Positions 8,260 through 17,345 of a stretch of DNA of 64,000 nucleotides are shown piece by piece. Under the pieces are notes generated by a model. It was not told the origin of the DNA. It made no database searches and saw nothing but the letters and a program-made list of their open reading frames with translations. The DNA comes from Hydractinia symbiolongicarpus (lineage: Eukaryota > Cnidaria > Hydrozoa > Anthoathecata > Hydractiniidae). The DNA is taken from the NCBI RefSeq assembly GCF_029227915.1, contig NC_079875.1, positions 3,348,001 through 3,412,000 of the forward strand, read 5' to 3'. Position numbers and translations under genes: made by a program. Positions within the stretch are counted from its first letter, which is position 1, and each line of letters starts with the position of its first letter.

Positions 8260-8331
8260 ATTAATTACACCGAGAGGCCATTCGCCTCTATTGGACTTGT
8301 ATTTTGCCTTGTGGTTATAGCTATAAATGTT

Positions 8332-8353
8332 CATGTTTCTTTAAAGAAACATG
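8332..8353. promoter_or_regulatory. Perfect 22-bp palindrome ending at a start codon
   Basis: Positions 8332-8353 are a perfect palindrome (CATGTTTCTTT then its mirror complement), and its last three bases are the ATG of the 8351 gene. A TATAAA lies just upstream (8322-8327). The palindrome resembles facing TTTC/GAAA half-sites and could be an operator or a 5'-UTR hairpin. Confidence 0.6.
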
Positions 8354-9022
8354 AGACAGCTGTATGTGACCAATATAGAGAAGCCTACGATTTTTAACGA
8401 TTACCTAGGGGAGGATACGAGAATCGCCCTGAAATCAATAAGTATCAGGCTCGTATGGCTGAACCTTTACAGCGATAATGATTTTGTCATTCGTAGGACA
8501 GGGCCTGATCAGAAAGAGATTAGAATTGAAATTATGAACGGTTTGTACAAGATTGAAGATATCGCGGCCATCGTCAACAGTCAAGCACAGGACAAGATCA
8601 AGTTGTTTGTATTAAAGAACGGACTCTGTAGGCTTAGGGTTAGTGACGGGCATACTGTGGTAATTCATCGACAACTGCAAGAGCTTATGGGGCTACCCTA
8701 CGACTCTGCAAAAAAGTATTTTACCAAAGGCGACTATGACAGCTTCTACAAAACTGACGTGTACCAAAGATTGAGACTCGTTTGCCCTCAGTTAGATGAG
8801 GATGACTGCCTACTGGATGGGAAGAAATCAAAAATTCTTGCTTTGCTTCCCACCAAAGAGTTAAACGCATGGGGAGACATGTTAACTTGGAGTTTTGACA
8901 CCCCAATCTACCTTCCTTTGAAAGGCTCAACAGACAGACTGGAGTTCATGCTGACGGACGAGCATCATCATGAAAAAAATGTTTCGTTCGTCGGAATTAC
9001 GATGCATTTACTCCTAGAATAA
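8351..9022 (+). CDS. Probable minor capsid/structural protein of Polinton-like element, 223 aa
   Basis: An intact ORF starting MRQLYVTNIEKPTIFNDYL with motifs ALKSISIRLVWLN, YKIEDIAAIV, KYFTKGDYDSFY, LRLVCPQLD and PLKGSTDRLEFMLTD. The overall pattern is beta-rich, and I recall the family as a constant companion of the capsid gene in cnidarian Polinton-like elements. It probably corresponds to a minor capsid/penton-type or fibre protein, which is inference. An eroded relative lies on the minus strand at 57.37-57.66 kb (KYYTKGDYKDRY, ESTERLEFMLTE). The stop (TAA 9020-9022) directly abuts the ATG of the next gene, so the two are probably co-expressed. Confidence 0.7.
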   Translation: MRQLYVTNIEKPTIFNDYLGEDTRIALKSISIRLVWLNLYSDNDFVIRRTGPDQKEIRIEIMNGLYKIEDIAAIVNSQAQDKIKLFVLKNGLCRLRVSDGHTVVIHRQLQELMGLPYDSAKKYFTKGDYDSFYKTDVYQRLRLVCPQLDEDDCLLDGKKSKILALLPTKELNAWGDMLTWSFDTPIYLPLKGSTDRLEFMLTDEHHHEKNVSFVGITMHLLLE

Positions 9023-9661
9023 ATGGCTGATAAGCTTTACCCAACTATGCCGCCAAGTGCGCCTGAGCATGACCCTGAAGAAAGTCAGGTCTACAGACTA
9101 AAAAAGATCGAAGAAATCGAGCAGTACCTGCGGTCTGAGATCAAAGAGAGAGAAAAACTCTACAAAAAGTTCAACCTTTGGGGGATGGGGCTTCGCTATG
9201 CTGATCATGGTATGATTGCTGTTACAGTCATCACCTCCGCAGCAGGTATTGCCACGCTTGCAACCGGATTCGGAGCCCCTATAGCAATTGGTCTTGAAGC
9301 CGCGGCTCTTGCAGTGGGCATAGGCCAAGTAGGCCTCAAGATTGCTTCCAAACGGACACAGTATAAGGTGCACAAACATGAGTGCATCAAACTCCTAGCT
9401 AAATCAAAACTAGACACTGTATACGATAAGATCTCCAGAGCGATCCAAGATGGTATAATTTCAGACTACGAGTTTACATGGATCATGCAGGAAAAACAGC
9501 GCTATATGGTGCTCAAGGAGCAGATTCGACAACGAATGAAAAAGGCTGTGAAATCCATCAACGATAATGAACGCGCAGAGTTGCTAACACAAGGCAGGCA
9601 AGAAGCTAAAGATGAAATTTTTAAAAAACTGCAATCTGCGCAGTATGCCAGCGCTACTTAG
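9023..9661 (+). CDS. 212-aa helical protein with Gly/Ala-rich membrane hairpin
   Basis: ATG immediately follows the stop of the 8351 gene. A Pro-rich N-terminus and a charged helix (residues 25-55) precede a hydrophobic Ala/Gly-rich hairpin (MIAVTVITSAAGIATLATGF, then GLEAAALAVGIGQVGLKIAS), followed by a long charged helical C-terminus. An eroded homologue on the minus strand at 56.78-57.26 kb keeps TSVGTPVCIAIAIALGQAGL and the IRLLAKIKIEL block. The hairpin suggests membrane insertion or a virion-membrane interaction; function unknown. It is convergent with the 9704 gene. Confidence 0.65.
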   Translation: MADKLYPTMPPSAPEHDPEESQVYRLKKIEEIEQYLRSEIKEREKLYKKFNLWGMGLRYADHGMIAVTVITSAAGIATLATGFGAPIAIGLEAAALAVGIGQVGLKIASKRTQYKVHKHECIKLLAKSKLDTVYDKISRAIQDGIISDYEFTWIMQEKQRYMVLKEQIRQRMKKAVKSINDNERAELLTQGRQEAKDEIFKKLQSAQYASAT

Positions 9662-9681
9662 AGTCTCCACTCGCTTACAAA

Positions 9682-9709
9682 GTCTAATATGTTGGTCAAC
9701 ATACTAGAC
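9682..9709. terminator. Hairpin between convergent genes
   Basis: 13-bp arms (GTCTAATATGTTG pairing with CAACATACTAGAC, one mismatch) with a 2-nt loop begin 21 bp after the 9661 stop and run over the opposite gene's stop codon at 9704-9706. It repeats the arrangement seen at 7226-7256. Confidence 0.58.
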
Positions 9710-9913
9710 GATTACTTCTCCTGTATTTTGATCTATGAGCAAGTCGCCACCATGCACGACATGTCGCTGAGCGAGATCCCTCAAATATTGAGCTAGATTT
9801 TTCTGCCATGCAATTTTAACACAAGGCTCGCAGTACGGTCCGTCCGTTTGTGTCGACGCATCCTTATACTTGACTTTTCGTATGGCTTCAACAAGGTCTG
9901 CTTGCTTCAACAT
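9704..9913 (-). CDS. Small 69-aa protein with a CxxC pair
   Basis: ATG at 9913. It contains one CEPC pair in the middle, a basic N-terminal helix (LKQADLVEAIRKVKYKD) and a QNTGEVIV tail. Two cysteines alone would need a partner to bind zinc. It is the first of four consecutive minus-strand small genes at the right end of the element. No family is recognised. Confidence 0.45.
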   Translation of the reverse strand: MLKQADLVEAIRKVKYKDASTQTDGPYCEPCVKIAWQKNLAQYLRDLAQRHVVHGGDLLIDQNTGEVIV

Positions 9914-9977
9914 TTGAGACCTAAGGCTTTAGCTTCTTGTCGCAGTTTGTCCATTTGTTTATGTGAACAGCGCCATG

Positions 9978-10228
9978 CTACATTCTACATGTAGATATGA
10001 CGGCTGCCTTTCGTTTGGTTATCCGCGACCCACATACTGTTTCTTCTAGTTTTTTAATTCTCTCTACTAGAGCGTTGATAGCACTCTCGCACTCTTCTTC
10101 TTTTTCACATTTTTTATCACAAGTGCGGTAGAGGTTAGGGCTAGGGCAGCTCCCACACCTGCAAAAAACGTTACAAACATAAAATTTGCGTACCAATCTA
10201 GCGCTGTCCTTTTATCGTTGCTTGACAT
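9978..10228 (-). pseudogene. Small TM protein, tandem copy A, frameshifted
   Basis: ATG at 10228 opens a frame beginning MSSNDKRTALDWYA with a TM helix (FMFVTFFAGVGAALALTSTA), closely similar to the intact neighbour at 10285-10524. After about residue 40 the homology moves to another frame (EKEEECESAINALVERIKKL), so a single indel around 10095-10115, near A/T runs, breaks it. Probably a type II-like small membrane protein with a helical tail. Unknown role. Confidence 0.55.
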
Positions 10229-10284
10229 TTATTATACCAGCAATACGTTTGTTTTTGTCGCTATCCGCAACAATTTTTTTTTAT

Positions 10285-10524
10285 TTAGTTTTTGCGCACC
10301 ATTTCTTCTAGATCGTCAATTCTCACTACTAGAGCGTTGATAACCCTCCCGCAATCTTCTTCTTCTTTCGCAATTTTCATCACAAGTGCGGTAGAGGTGA
10401 GGGCTAGGACAGCTATCACAAGTGCGGTAGAGGTGAGGGCTAGGACAGCTCCCACACCTCCAAAAAACGTTACAAGTATAAAAAATGCGTACCAATCTAT
10501 CGTCTTTATATCGTTGCCTGACAT
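10285..10524 (-). CDS. Small TM protein, tandem copy B, with in-frame 12-residue duplication
   Basis: 79 aa from ATG 10524: a short polar start (SGNDIKTIDWYA), a long hydrophobic stretch, then a charged amphipathic helix (KEEEDCGRVINALVVRIDDL). The hydrophobic part is lengthened by an exact internal repeat (AVLALTSTALVI-type unit twice) produced by a 36-bp tandem duplication. Its paralogue at 9978-10228 has one unit. The family is unknown; the gene pair arose by tandem duplication. Confidence 0.55.
   Translation of the reverse strand: MSGNDIKTIDWYAFFILVTFFGGVGAVLALTSTALVIAVLALTSTALVMKIAKEEEDCGRVINALVVRIDDLEEMVRKN
10381..10452. repeat. 36-bp tandem duplication inside TM gene
   Basis: Two adjacent 36-bp units (10381-10416 and 10417-10452) differ only in the last two bases. 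The paralogous gene has a single unit near 10119-10155. The length is a multiple of three, so the TM-coding frame stays open. Confidence 0.85.
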
Positions 10525-10677
10525 TTTATTTTATGTTGTGACCCCAACCAGGATCCAACCAAAATACTGGACATTACTTCCATAATTTAGATATCTAGCG
10601 CTTTTCTTCCTCATCTACACACCAATTCCAAAATCGATCCGGATGCCACGCCACTGGCAGTACCTCATTCCATATTT

Positions 10678-10959
10678 TTACATAAAAAAGTCTGTCGCAC
10701 CCCACTCTTTGCACAGTTTAACAATCTCGATGTGACCATTGAGAGCTGCACGTTTCATGACACAATTAAAGTCTGTCGCACCCCACTCTTTGCACAGCTT
10801 AACAATCTCTATGTGACCATATTTAGCTGCATTAAGAATGGCCCAATTAAAGGTCGTCGCACCCAACTCTTTGCACAGCGTAACAATCTCAATGTCACCT
10901 TTTTCAGCTGCAAGGTTCATGACCCCATCAAAACTAATTGCATTCTTGAACCAACTCAT
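10678..10959 (-). CDS. Ankyrin-repeat protein, 93 aa
   Basis: ATG at 10959. Three near-identical ankyrin units carry the core AA..GHIEIVKLCKEWGATDF, with the 33-residue period visible both in protein and DNA. This short, highly homogenised ankyrin type resembles those of large DNA viruses and their relatives. Such proteins bind other proteins; the target is unknown. The near-identity of the repeats implies recent unit duplication or gene conversion. It is the last recognisable gene at the right end of the element. Confidence 0.75.
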   Translation of the reverse strand: MSWFKNAISFDGVMNLAAEKGDIEIVTLCKELGATTFNWAILNAAKYGHIEIVKLCKEWGATDFNCVMKRAALNGHIEIVKLCKEWGATDFFM

Positions 10960-10999
10960 TTATTTATTATAGATAGGTTCCAACCAACATCGGTCGCAA

Positions 11000-11026
11000 T
11001 TTGAGTAGGGAATTTCCCTACTCAAA
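11000..11026. promoter_or_regulatory. Near-perfect inverted repeat upstream of the ankyrin gene
   Basis: 13-bp arms (TTTGAGTAGGGAA and TTCCCTACTCAAA) with a single central base, 40 bp upstream of the ankyrin ATG. Either an operator-like site for that gene or an element-end structure. Confidence 0.5.
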
Positions 11027-11068
11027 CAGATATGTCAGCAGTTTTTGTCGTGTGCCGTCGTCACGTGT

Positions 11069-11161
11069 TTACTCATTTGAGGTATGATGAAATCTGTGAT
11101 TACTCATTTGAGGCATGATAAAATATGTGATTAATCATTTGAGGCATGATAAAATCTGTGA
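11069..11161. repeat. Three tandem copies of a 31-bp unit
   Basis: Units at 11069-11099, 11100-11130 and 11131-11161 share the core TCATTTGAGG.ATGAT.AAAT.TGTGA with 2-3 differences. They lie at the presumed right end of the element, between the ankyrin gene and the next gene pair. Possible subterminal repeats or binding-site cluster. Confidence 0.8.
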
Positions 11162-11416
11162 CGTCACAGCTGTTTTAAGGGGTCTAAAAGCAGCGTTTTT
11201 TAATAGGGGTTTGACCGTCGAAAACCTAAAACCGTATTATATTCATCCCCTACTCTAGCTCTTTTAATTCAACAACGGTGTTTTGCGAAGTCATGTTGGT
11301 GATATGTTATTACGATTAACTCTCTTTATATCATTTTAAATTTTCAACCAAAAAGACTCGTAACCTTTGTGTTCTATTTTGTTACTCGTATTTAAGTAAC
11401 AAAAAGCGAGGTCAAT

Positions 11417-11716
11417 TTATTTTTTGAAAGCCCTCTTCCTCCTTTCATTATAGCGTTTTTGATAGCTGAGATATTTCACTCTGTTGTTTTGAATCCAGTT
11501 CGAATAGTATCTATTACATGCTTGTTTAGTATCAGGATCAAGAGTATAAAATGGATCTTTATCATTCTTTTCAAGCACCTCGAGCAATTTAATTTTGTTC
11601 ATTTGGGAAGGATATTTTATTTTTCGTGATGCACATAATTTTCGTAGCGTTTTAACATTCATTGATTTGTAATCCGATACGGAAGTATCGGAATGTAATT
11701 CTGTTTTGTCAGTCAT
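11417..11716 (-). CDS. SAP-domain-like small basic protein
   Basis: 99 aa, ATG at 11716. Residues about 15-50 (YKSMNVKTLRKLCASRKIKY...KIKLLEVLEK) fit the SAP helix-extended-helix pattern that binds AT-rich DNA. The C-terminus is a basic Lys/Arg/Tyr-rich tail ending ERRKRAFKK. It is divergent from the chimeric integrase-like ORF with exactly 100 bp between start codons, so it probably shares a promoter with it. It likely belongs to a separate mobile-element remnant. Confidence is moderate because the SAP match is by eye. Confidence 0.5.
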   Translation of the reverse strand: MTDKTELHSDTSVSDYKSMNVKTLRKLCASRKIKYPSQMNKIKLLEVLEKNDKDPFYTLDPDTKQACNRYYSNWIQNNRVKYLSYQKRYNERRKRAFKK

Positions 11717-11816
11717 CTTTATTCCTTATATGTAATTAATAAAAAGTTTTAAGTCACTTTTTGTCATGCTACATCATAACACAATGAGCTAAATAAACAA
11801 TGTTCATAAATAAAAC

Positions 11817-12269
11817 ATGTCAAACTCTAAACTTCAAGAGATTTATTATCAGCCTCAAAATTTATGGAAAGGACAAAAGGCTGTTCAAAATTTAAGAGGA
11901 TTTGGCTTAAAGCCAAAGGAAATTAAGAAGTGGCTATCAAAACAAGCAGTTTTGCTTCTATATCGTAAAAATTCCCTCAATAGAGATGAGTCATTATACC
12001 TTATTCAATATTTTTTGGGAAAAAAAACTATTGATATTATAATCGGAGATTTTAATGTGAATGCATTTAGCGATGAAAACTATTTCCTTGATTTTCTTAC
12101 TGGATATAAACAAGTCGTAACCTCGCCAACTCATATATCAGGTTCACTTATTGACCATGTCTATATCCGTGAGAATGTTTTAAATACTTTTAAAATCGAG
12201 ACCTTCGTTAAAACTGTCTATTTCAGTGATCACGATGCAATCAGGCTTAAACTCTCTCTCTCTCTCTGA
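11817..12269 (+). CDS. Chimeric ORF: Polinton integrase N-terminus joined to an EEP endonuclease C-terminus
   Basis: Residues 1-50 (LQEIYYQPQNLWKGQKAVQN then KKWLSKQ) match the N-terminal HTH-like region of the integrase at 4.7 kb (IYYTTENLWTGRKAVKLL...HWLSRQ). From about residue 70 the protein is the end of an exonuclease-endonuclease-phosphatase domain: DIIIGDFNVN, GSLIDHVYI and VYFSDHDAIRL, with the GDFN, DH and SDH catalytic motifs. The first EEP motifs are missing. EEP domains of this sequence type accompany cnidarian LINE and helicase/Helitron-like proteins. The most likely explanation is insertion of one transposon into another, leaving one continuous 150-aa frame; whether it is expressed is unknown. 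Confidence 0.6.
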   Translation: MSNSKLQEIYYQPQNLWKGQKAVQNLRGFGLKPKEIKKWLSKQAVLLLYRKNSLNRDESLYLIQYFLGKKTIDIIIGDFNVNAFSDENYFLDFLTGYKQVVTSPTHISGSLIDHVYIRENVLNTFKIETFVKTVYFSDHDAIRLKLSLSL

Positions 12270-13103
12270 ATTGAAAAAAACAACCTTTACAGACGACTTC
12301 AAACAACTTTTTTCTTAGTGTTTTTAACCTCCTTTATTTTTTTTGGCATTTTAAACTTTTAAATTAATACTGTCCTCGATCGCAACGCATATAATTGCTT
12401 TCCAACATGTTTGCTTAAGGCGGAAATCTTCAAGCCACAGGGCTTCTTGTCGTATTTTTTAACCAAACACATGTATTGTTTAAACACTCACGCTGTCACG
12501 TGATTTGTTACTATAAAAGCAGATTACACTTTCAAACATTTAAATATAAAAAAGTAAAAGTTTAAAGCTTAAAAAAGAAGAATTATTACATTGCTGAAAA
12601 CTTCGTAAATATCATCATTTCTTTACAATCCAATTTTTAAATGTTTACAATGTTACGTTGTCATTAGCCCGTAATCTTCATCAAAAATTAAAGGGCATTT
12701 CTTAACATTGAGAAACACATGGTCACAACTCTAAAATTGTGCCTCTTTATATGCGTAGTTTAAAAATAAGTAGTTAAAATGCATACGTTTAGCAATTTTG
12801 GATTTTAAAACAATTCATCCACGAGAACTTAGAGGATGGACGCTGTTTACGTCGTCACTCCATTGGCTTGCTAAAAGGGCATTTGTCTAATAAAGAAAAA
12901 AAAAATGTTACACTTGTTATTGTGATCTAGTTATATTTGTAGCTGTAATCCATTCTAACTGCTTGTGCAATTCTTTTTTATTATGAAAAATTATGTAAAG
13001 TATAACAAGCGACATCACTAACTTATTACAACAGATCCCTTAGTAGGGATCGACAAGACGGCGCATCCAAGTTAGATATGTCACATATGCTCTTCTATTT
13101 GTA
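12270..13103. other. No gene seen
   Basis: AT-rich DNA. The segment at about 12415-12450 (GGCGGAAATCTTCAAGCCA) recurs near 41032-41052, marking a dispersed repeat. No supported exon. Confidence 0.5.
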
Positions 13104-13640
13104 CAGTAGACATCCGGTAATTCAAATGCCGCTTAATTCGAACTTTCCGTTATTTTGAATAAATTGCTAAGTCCCTTGAGTTTGGTTTAATAAAGTCTTA
13201 TATTTTGAGCTGCTTAATTCGAACTCCGCTAATTCGAACATTTCGCTAATTCGAACAATTTTTTAGTCCCAAGGCTACATTATGCTCGTTAATTCGACCT
13301 TGTTGTATATGTTGTATGTTGTATATAAATGTTGTATATAAATAAAATCTTATGGGGAAATAAAAAATACGTTTTCTTATTTTCATTTTTATTGCATCAA
13401 TGGTGGCATCTTTCTTTCAATTTATCGATTAAATTGGCATTTCCAATAAAATGAAGTTTACAAGGAATTTGGAGACTTGCCCATCTCGAAGCAAACAACG
13501 TTAAAATATTTTTATAAAAAGTTGTAGTAAAGTTATAATAAAGTAAATAAACCTTTTCTGAACTTCCGATAATCCGAACATTCGTTAATTCGAACAATTA
13601 ATTTAGTCCCTAGCGTGTTCGAATTAACGGACGTGTAGTG
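13104..13640. mobile_element. pogo/Tigger-like element with TA target duplication
   Basis: Begins CAGTAGACATCCGGTAATTC and ends with the imperfect inverse complement, GAATTAACGGACGTGTAGTG. It is flanked by TA on both sides (13102-13103 and 13641-13642). Several TTCGAA-containing subterminal repeats (GCTAATTCGAACA-like) occur near both ends. The 537-bp interior holds only a short degenerate minus-strand ORF, so it is a non-autonomous or internally deleted copy. Terminal CAGT and the TA duplication are typical of Tc1/mariner-pogo elements. Confidence 0.75.
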
Positions 13641-13642
13641 TA

Positions 13643-16400
13643 AATACCTTCTCGGAAAATAAATCGTCGGTAAAAAATAGCAGTCAACAAGCCAAAGATT
13701 CGTCGCTTTTTACGAACGATTTTTTTACCGATAAAGTGTCTTTTTGTATATGCTAGTGCTCAATACCACAACGATGTTTTCAGCGTAAAATGTTCTCTAC
13801 TTCCACTCGCTTTTGTCTATCTCAGATTACCTGACGTTTCATAACTCATCATCTGAGTTGCAACAATAAAAGTGGTTTACAGAAATTGAACACAGTGTCA
13901 CACATTGGAGAACAAAACGTAATTTCGGTTATCTCTCCGGGTTTTGTTTTTTTGTTCTACTATTATTGTTGAAAAAAAAAACCAATCATTTAAAAATTCG
14001 GAGATCAAAAGCAAAAAGTTAAATTTAAAAAGTTAGATGAAGACTATCATTATATTCAGTTTGAAAAATTTAGCAGTATGGTGGTGGGAATAAACCAATA
14101 GTGATGGTAAAAACACTTTCAACCCACAAAAAAGTAATTTAAGAACAATTATTAAATACAATCTTTTCTCTATATAACTGTACTTTTAAAGTTAAATATA
14201 AGATTTTCAAAGATATTACTTGCCAGTGTTCGGAGTATTTTCTTAAATGTTATAATACTAGAAGGAGGTTAACATCGCGTGGATATATAATATGGATATA
14301 ACTAACAAACGCAGCAAACTGTACGAGCATGTATTCACACCGATCAACAAATACAGGTGTGCAGTTTGTGTATAAGAGCATCATCATTCTTGAAATGCCT
14401 CTTTTACGAAGAAATCGACGCCCGGTCTGTAAAGCACAAAAATTAAGCAAACTCTGGTGAAACTTTCACTAACAATAATTGTAGACTAATAACTCAATAA
14501 CTTAGTTCCATTTGTATGTAGCTCATCTTGTCGGTGTAAAGATTGCTTTCTAAAATTGCAATTTCTTGCCAAAACAAAAATTAAAGGGTGGTCACCGCAA
14601 CCTTTTTTTCGACCACAACTAAAACGTTATAGGCAATACAGGCAATATCTCTCCCGAATCACCAGATAATTGAAGAATGTGAAATAAAAGTGCTTAAAAT
14701 CCTATATAGATTAGACATATTTGGACTCGCGTAAATCAAAATCAAGAAATCATCGCATCATCGTAATTTCTTTTTAGGTTGTCACAGTATGGAATCGTCA
14801 AATTCAACAAATCATGTTAAGCAAACCAAATTCAAATGGAACAAAAAAGATATTGGACTCCATCAAAATTCATCGTAAAAATCACCAAGAAAACGCAAAG
14901 AGAAAAGAAGCTACAACGACAGAAATCGAACAAACAAACAAATACTCGCACGTTACCTTCGCAATTAAAGAAGAATTCTGAAGCTCTCGAAAAATACAAT
15001 CAGATAGGAAAAACTGAATTAACTCGATCGTTTCAAACAATTTATCTGCTTTAGATTAACACGAGTCTTACTTACAATGTTTTAGTTGAAGTAGGAAGTC
15101 ATTATTGTATGCGAGTATATCTGATTGGCATTTAAGCTCATCTATTTCCCTTCGACTTGTGGTTGCTATTTCGTAGCAATTATGCACCCAGAATGTCCAG
15201 TAATAAAATGTTTAATTTATATATTTTAACGCATTGTAATAAAAAATTTTGTGCACAAATTTCTTTATCAAGTACAAGAGACGGATTTTTAATACCCTTG
15301 GTGGAAACAAAAAATACACGCGGATACAATGGGTTTGGAGTGAAACATCTCGGTATGTCAAGCGGATTCAAATATTCACTCATTTTTTATTTCATGAAAC
15401 TTGAAATAGTTTTATATGTAACAAAGTAACTACGCATATTTAAAAAGGAAAACTTCCTTCCAACTCATTTATTTTCGATTCCAATCTCGAACATAACTAC
15501 TTTAAGTCAAAAGTATTCAACATAAATATATTTAACATAATCCTGAAAATAAATAAAATAAAACACTTTCCACAAAAGCTTTTTCAGTCATAGTGCGAAA
15601 CAAAGTATGAGCAGAACTTTGGCTTATCACTTCTTACTCGCGATGAGTGGCCAAGCGACGATATTAAAAATAAAATGTAAGGTAGCTTTTTTGTTTAAGC
15701 AGATGTGACCACGTAAAGGCAGATAAACAAGGCAGAAAGATAAAAAAATGGTGGGGAACGTCACTAGGCAAAGTCTTTTTGATTTCCGTGACTAAGACAT
15801 TAAATTTTAATAACGTTACTAGTGAGTTGGGCAAGTTTTAGAAACAGTGTGACTATTGTTCAAAAGTTGAATCTGCAATAACACAAATCAATTGTTAAAT
15901 AATGGCTTGTCAAAAATGAATCAGAAAATTAAAAAAGGCACAAAGTCGATAATTCATATGGCAATATAGAAAGAATCATTTACTCCAAACCCTCGCATAG
16001 AAAAGGGTGTAGAAATCAGATGAGTAACACCGGGTAAAAGACCGGGTGATATGTGTTGGCCGAAAAGATATTCCCCCCTCCCATCCAAAAATTGACAAAG
16101 GACATATTACATTGCAATAAACTTTTGTTACCTCATTTAAAATAAAGGCGGCCTCTCTGCCTTGTTTTTCATTCGCTACTCACCAGCTGTACATTACGTC
16201 ACTTACCCAAGGCGCAATGGCGCTCTCAACCAATTAACATCTCAACATTACGGGTGCCTTTCACCTACCAATTATATTTACCCATGAAATCACGTGACTT
16301 AGTCGTCTTTAGCAACTAGATAGCACATTTTTTCCCTTTCCTTTTTCACCTCGCTAATAATCGCTTATTTGTTATCAATCACTAACCAAATCTGTTAAGG
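13643..16400. other. No convincing gene; AT-rich host DNA
   Basis: Short ORFs at 14836-15054 (Lys/Gln-rich) and 15157-15429 have no recognisable domains and coding-like composition is weak. The part from about 16140 to 16400 is less AT-rich and may be the promoter/5'-UTR of the candidate exon at 16401. Confidence 0.4.
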
Positions 16401-16437
16401 ATGGCCAACAAACAAATCGAGAAAGAATTATATAGAG
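16401..16437 (+). CDS. Candidate first coding exon (13 codons)
   Basis: ATG 16401 encodes MANKQIEKELYR and runs into a good donor (AGAG followed by GTAAAC) in phase 1. The upstream 250 bp are relatively GC-rich and pyrimidine-patterned like a promoter. I found no continuing exon, so the gene cannot be named. It could also be chance. Confidence 0.3.
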
Positions 16438-17254
16438 GTAAACCTTTCGTTATAAACAGACCCTTCATAATGACCGACCAATTACGCCAGGTCGGGTTGT
16501 TTTGATTCTATCGCAGATCAATTTCACTACCCGAGCAGAAAGTGGTATAAGAAACAAGGCCTGTGCGTCTGATGAAGCTCTTGTTTCTTAGGTTATCCCT
16601 TTACCCACACAACATCCTTTCTCTACATACGATACTTCGAATCCTCCACTGGAGAGTAGGGACACCCAATCAAAAAACAAAAAAACATTGTATATTTTTA
16701 AAGTCGAACAAAAGATGAAGTAAATAACTTGATAATAATCAAAAGTATTTACAAGGACGTTAAGAGAAAAAATTGTAACATCTTTTTCCTGACCTTCTGT
16801 CGCAATACGTCAAGTACTTGATTAATAATGCAACGATTTTTTCACCTTTTTCTAGCCTCAAGAAGACTTTTAACTAATTTTTTTTTTATTTGCTTCTGTA
16901 GACGAGCATTGTAAAGTCTTTTTCTGAGAGACTGTTGGTCGGTTTTGAACGTGTTAAAAGATGTTTTTTGTTGATGCGCATTTTCCGAAGTTGCAAGAGG
17001 GTACTGCAGGATGTAGAAAGTGCAGGGGTGGTTTTGGTACTTTTTCTGTCTTAAAGGGGAATTATCCTTCGCGGCAGTTCCTTAAAGAAGCCGGTAACTC
17101 GTACACACAAACAAAATAATTTGCAAAAAATTTGATTTAAATAATTCGAATTCAATTCGATTAGGAAAAACTGTTTCACGTAAATTTCAGATTAAACACT
17201 TGTTTCGATATACCAAGCTTGGACTATAGTATTTTTTTTAGCGAAATGACTCCT

Positions 17255-17345
17255 TTAGCAATATAAACAAGATGCAGAGACTGCATAAACTATCTCACTT
17301 TTAAAACGGTGCAAATCAATACACTCATAATAGTGACACACCCAA
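17255..17345. repeat. Dispersed repeat, paired with 28965-29060
   Basis: The stretch around ATGCAGAGACTGCATAAACT matches the stretch around ATGCAGGCGCTGCATAAACT at 29.0 kb, including the following ATCTC...AAAA, with moderate similarity. Two copies of one interspersed family; type unknown. Confidence 0.5.

Larger units (their letters stand above)
1..11200. mobile_element. Polinton/Maverick-like element, partial (left end outside window)
   Basis: A run of closely packed, intronless genes on both strands, unlike the sparse host DNA to its right. It includes a DDE integrase with D-35-E, a probable double-jelly-roll capsid protein, BRO-N, Fic and ankyrin genes, and several small membrane proteins. 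This gene set is what I recall from Polinton-like elements in cnidarian genomes. The left terminus, polymerase B, ATPase and protease are not seen. The right terminus is not defined: I place it after the ankyrin gene and its hairpin, near the 31-bp repeats at 11.07-11.16 kb. Several genes are broken, so this copy looks non-autonomous or recently dead. Confidence 0.82.

Noticed and set aside
13397-13597. Minus-strand ORF inside the pogo-like element as a transposase
   Set aside because: Only about 65 codons, with no DDE motifs or HTH; at best a remnant.
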